A stretch of DNA of 64,000 nucleotides from Toxorhynchites rutilus septentrionalis (Eukaryota; Arthropoda; Insecta; Diptera; Culicidae): assembly GCF_029784135.1 (NCBI RefSeq), contig NC_073745.1, positions 48,743,619 to 48,807,618 on the forward strand. Direction: 5' to 3'. Below, piece after piece: positions 61,522 to 64,000 of the stretch. Position 1 is the stretch's first letter; every line of letters starts with the position of its first letter. The notes below the pieces were generated by a model, which saw only the letters and a program-made list of their open reading frames with translations, did no database searches and was not told where the DNA came from. The position numbers and the translations under genes were made by a program.

Positions 61522-62750
61522 GAACAGAACAGAGCACATTCGGTTCGGTGGCAACAACTAGTTTCAGCGAGTGGCAAACGCAATCGCAAAACGGAAGCAG
61601 GTAGAAGAAGGAAAAAGTTTGTTTATACAGACTGCTTTGGTGGCAAAACCAGCCATCGTAAAACACGGCGCTTTTCAGGGCCATTAAACCTTCCAAAGAA
61701 GAGTTATTGAAAGTTTTTCACAATACCAATGCATTCTAAAGAGACATAATATGACATATAATATAAACTGATTTATTTTGTTTATCTTGTTCTTGAACTT
61801 ATTGGTGGTTGGGGTCTTTTAAATTGATCATTCAGTTTTCACAAACCCATGCATGGTTTCCGAATTAAAAATGGCTTCAAATTACAACACAGTGTATGCA
61901 GGATGGCATTAACGAATTTTCTCGGTAGCAAGAACTGCTTTCTTTGGTTGATAACTGATGTTGAAAAATGAATGACGTTACATCTGCATTGTATAGAAAA
62001 ATAACTAAGGAGCAACATGAGCTATGTATTTCCTTATTCTTCTTTCTTTGTTTTTAAGAGGCTTTGAACTTTGCAGTTCATTCGCCTTTATGTATTTCCT
62101 GCTGCTCTGTTCTTATTTTAAAGGGCTTTAATCCGAAGGTCATTCGTCCATGTATTTACTGTTGGTTTTTCAGAACGCTTATAGCTCGTTTATTTCTCGA
62201 CAGATCGTAGAGTTCGTCTCCAAAACCTCAGTTCTTTTTCATTTTTATTTACTTTGTTTGCGGAAACTACAAATCTTACAATTCATTCGTCTCCGAAACA
62301 CGGAAACAGTTTAAGGTACGGTAATGTGCTCAATAGTGAAATATATGATAGTGAATGAGCTGATGACCACCTATGCATCCCCTATCACAGCCATCATTTT
62401 GATTGTACGATATGTGCATACGTCGAAAGATGCCCTGCGTTTAACATTTAATAAGTACAAAGCCTTCGGAAAAAAATTAAGATTTAACTATAAGACAGCG
62501 AGAAAAAATTGAGAAAGTTTGTAAAAAAAAACGCAAAAACACAACACCAAAGGTTCTTTTTAGAACCCCCAACATGTTCATGAAGACTAAACAGTAAACT
62601 AATCCATTTTTCAGGTAGATAGGTAGGTATTCACGTAGCAGAAGAAAATAAAACAATATATTTAAAATATATATTTAGCAAAAGCTGTCCCCTTTGTATA
62701 GTCCTACGTCACTCCGGTTATGTCCCCGACATTACCAACCCGTCTTTTTT

Positions 62751-63024
62751 CACTGAGCAACGAAAGTATAGCGACTCCAATATGAATGTACTTGAATTGG
62801 TACTTTTCCATTACTTGCTCTTATGGGCTTTTCCTCATTTCGTTCTAATGGAAGTTTATCATTCGTCTAGGTAATTTGTGTTATGCGGAGAATGAATTAT
62901 CGTTATACCTTAGCTTCTACGCCATTCTTTCTATGTTGCATACACTGTTTTGGCTTTATAAGTCCATTTGGACATTGGCACTACACTTGAGAATTGACAA
63001 GAAAACAAGCTATTCATGCAAGCT
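62751..63024. other. flanking sequence between copy C and SINE copy 3
   Basis: No feature recognised. Confidence 0.3.
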
Positions 63025-63039
63025 AAGTAATCTAAGCAA

Positions 63040-63316
63040 GTGCACCCGTGGCCGAGTGGTTAGCGTCTCACATTATCATGCCGGGTGTTCGGGTTCGATC
63101 CCCGTTCTGGACGGGGGATTTTTCGTCAAAGAATTTTCTTCCGACTTGCACTGTAGTCACGCGTATTCTAGAGCTTTGCCCCTCGGAATACATTCAAGAC
63201 GTGTTATTTGGCTTAAGAAATCTCAACTATGTATTGATAAATGACGCTAGTTAATGCGTCATTTTGTAGCTGAGACGGCAAAAGTTCCACAGGGAACGTT
63301 AACGCCATTCAAGAAG
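63040..63316 (+). mobile_element. tRNA-derived SINE, copy 3, with 15-bp target duplication
   Basis: Same family as 22296 and 56168. AAGTAATCTAAGCAA flanks both sides exactly (63025-63039 and 63317-63331). A box GTGGCCGAGTGGTTAGCG and B box GGTTCGATCCC are intact, and the 3' end is (AAG)n. Confidence 0.88.
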
Positions 63317-63331
63317 AAGTAATCTAAGCAA

Positions 63332-64000
63332 AAGATTCATGAGGTAACTTGTGAGGGTTTACTCATGAGGATCTTGTGACAGGGACGCAAAAAATCAGTT
63401 TTATCTCAAGACAGCTTCGACAGAGAAAAAAGTGTTTCATTGCTTTGATTGCTTTGCTGCTTTGTGAATCATTTGCACCGTTCAGTGCAAGCATGTAGTT
63501 TGCATTACATTTGCTCTGTATAGAAATATTAATGAGGAGCAACAAAATGAACAATGTATGTACCGTTTTAAGATTATAATCGAGAAAATGACATAATAGA
63601 AATTTAAGAATGAAACTCTTTAGTACAACCATTTGATAGACCTGACAAGGGCCGGTGAATGAATGCTTTCACTGCGTTAGGGGCACGAACCACGGCACGA
63701 ATTTCTCAGAACCAACATGTACTGTTTATTTTTCGCTGTCTGAAACTGAAATACTGAACTTTCAAATATCCAAGTAGTTCTCAGTAACTCTTAGCAAAAT
63801 TACATTCCCAATGCTCCGAAAAACAACGCTCCCAAGAACATTCAAAACGGCAACAAAAAATCCGTAACGAATCGAGTGTAATGTGGGGCGGCGGAACAAA
63901 TTTTCACTTTCAGCTATATATTTGATAACGCACAAAATCAACAAAGCGTACGTGTGATTCAATCATACACAATCAATCTCTACATAACGGTTTGAAAACC
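63332..64000. other. upstream flank, no gene recognised
   Basis: AT-rich. 63770-63910 is related to 29560-29700 (both contain CGGAACAAATTTTC). No supported gene. Confidence 0.35.

Larger units (their letters stand above)
59574..62750 (+). mobile_element. H2A-bearing element, copy C (apparently identical to copy A)
   Basis: Matches 8923-12099 at a constant offset of 50,651 with no indel and no base difference in the stretches compared by eye. The flanks differ (CGCAC before, CACTGAGC after), so this is a separate insertion and not simply a longer duplication; CAC(T) on both sides is a possible short target duplication. It starts about 0.9 kb upstream of the bmm start codon. Confidence 0.8.

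Overview
This is insect nuclear DNA, most likely from a culicine mosquito and probably Aedes-like. That is an inference. It rests on one host gene whose protein closely follows Drosophila Brummer, very large introns filled with transposons, ITmDD37E and rosa-type Tc1/mariner elements, tRNA-headed SINEs and an I-like retrotransposon with RNase H. No bacterial, viral or organellar genes were seen.

One convincing host gene spans most of the window on the minus strand: brummer (bmm), the ATGL/PNPLA2-type triacylglycerol lipase. I reconstructed seven coding exons (58671-58500, 24587-24355, 15047-14398, 14089-13982, 7869-7764, 7696-7340, 7251-7060). All splice sites are GT/AG and phases agree, giving 605 codons. 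The N-terminal half carries the patatin oxyanion loop, the GXSXG serine and the DGA aspartate. The introns are 33.9, 9.3, 0.3, 6.1, 0.07 and 0.09 kb.

Layout. 1-7 kb: downstream of bmm, with a non-LTR RNase H fossil, a 2.2-kb inverted-repeat element holding a pogo-like MITE, and a DD37E transposase fossil. 7-14 kb: last bmm exons; intron 4 holds an inverted-repeat element (E2) interrupted by a 3.17-kb element carrying histone H2A remnants (copy A). 15.7-23.6 kb (intron 2): a four-level nest, hAT-1 containing R, which contains E2, which contains hAT-3; R also holds a CR1-like retrotransposon and a SINE. 26.8-57.8 kb (intron 1): mariner and retrotransposon fossils, an I-like retrotransposon with a 12-bp target duplication, a piggyBac broken by a DD37E transposon and by an inverted H2A element (copy B), a second R copy broken by a rosa-type DD41D transposon, an AT-rich repeat cluster broken by a hAT, and several MITEs and SINEs. 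58.7-64 kb: bmm 5' flank, then H2A element copy C, apparently identical to copy A, starting only about 0.9 kb upstream of the bmm start codon.

The most notable observation is the H2A element. It has captured pieces of a histone locus (two H2A pseudogene blocks and three histone-type 3' stem-loops). Its two apparently identical direct copies, 50,651 bp apart, bracket bmm exons 1-4.
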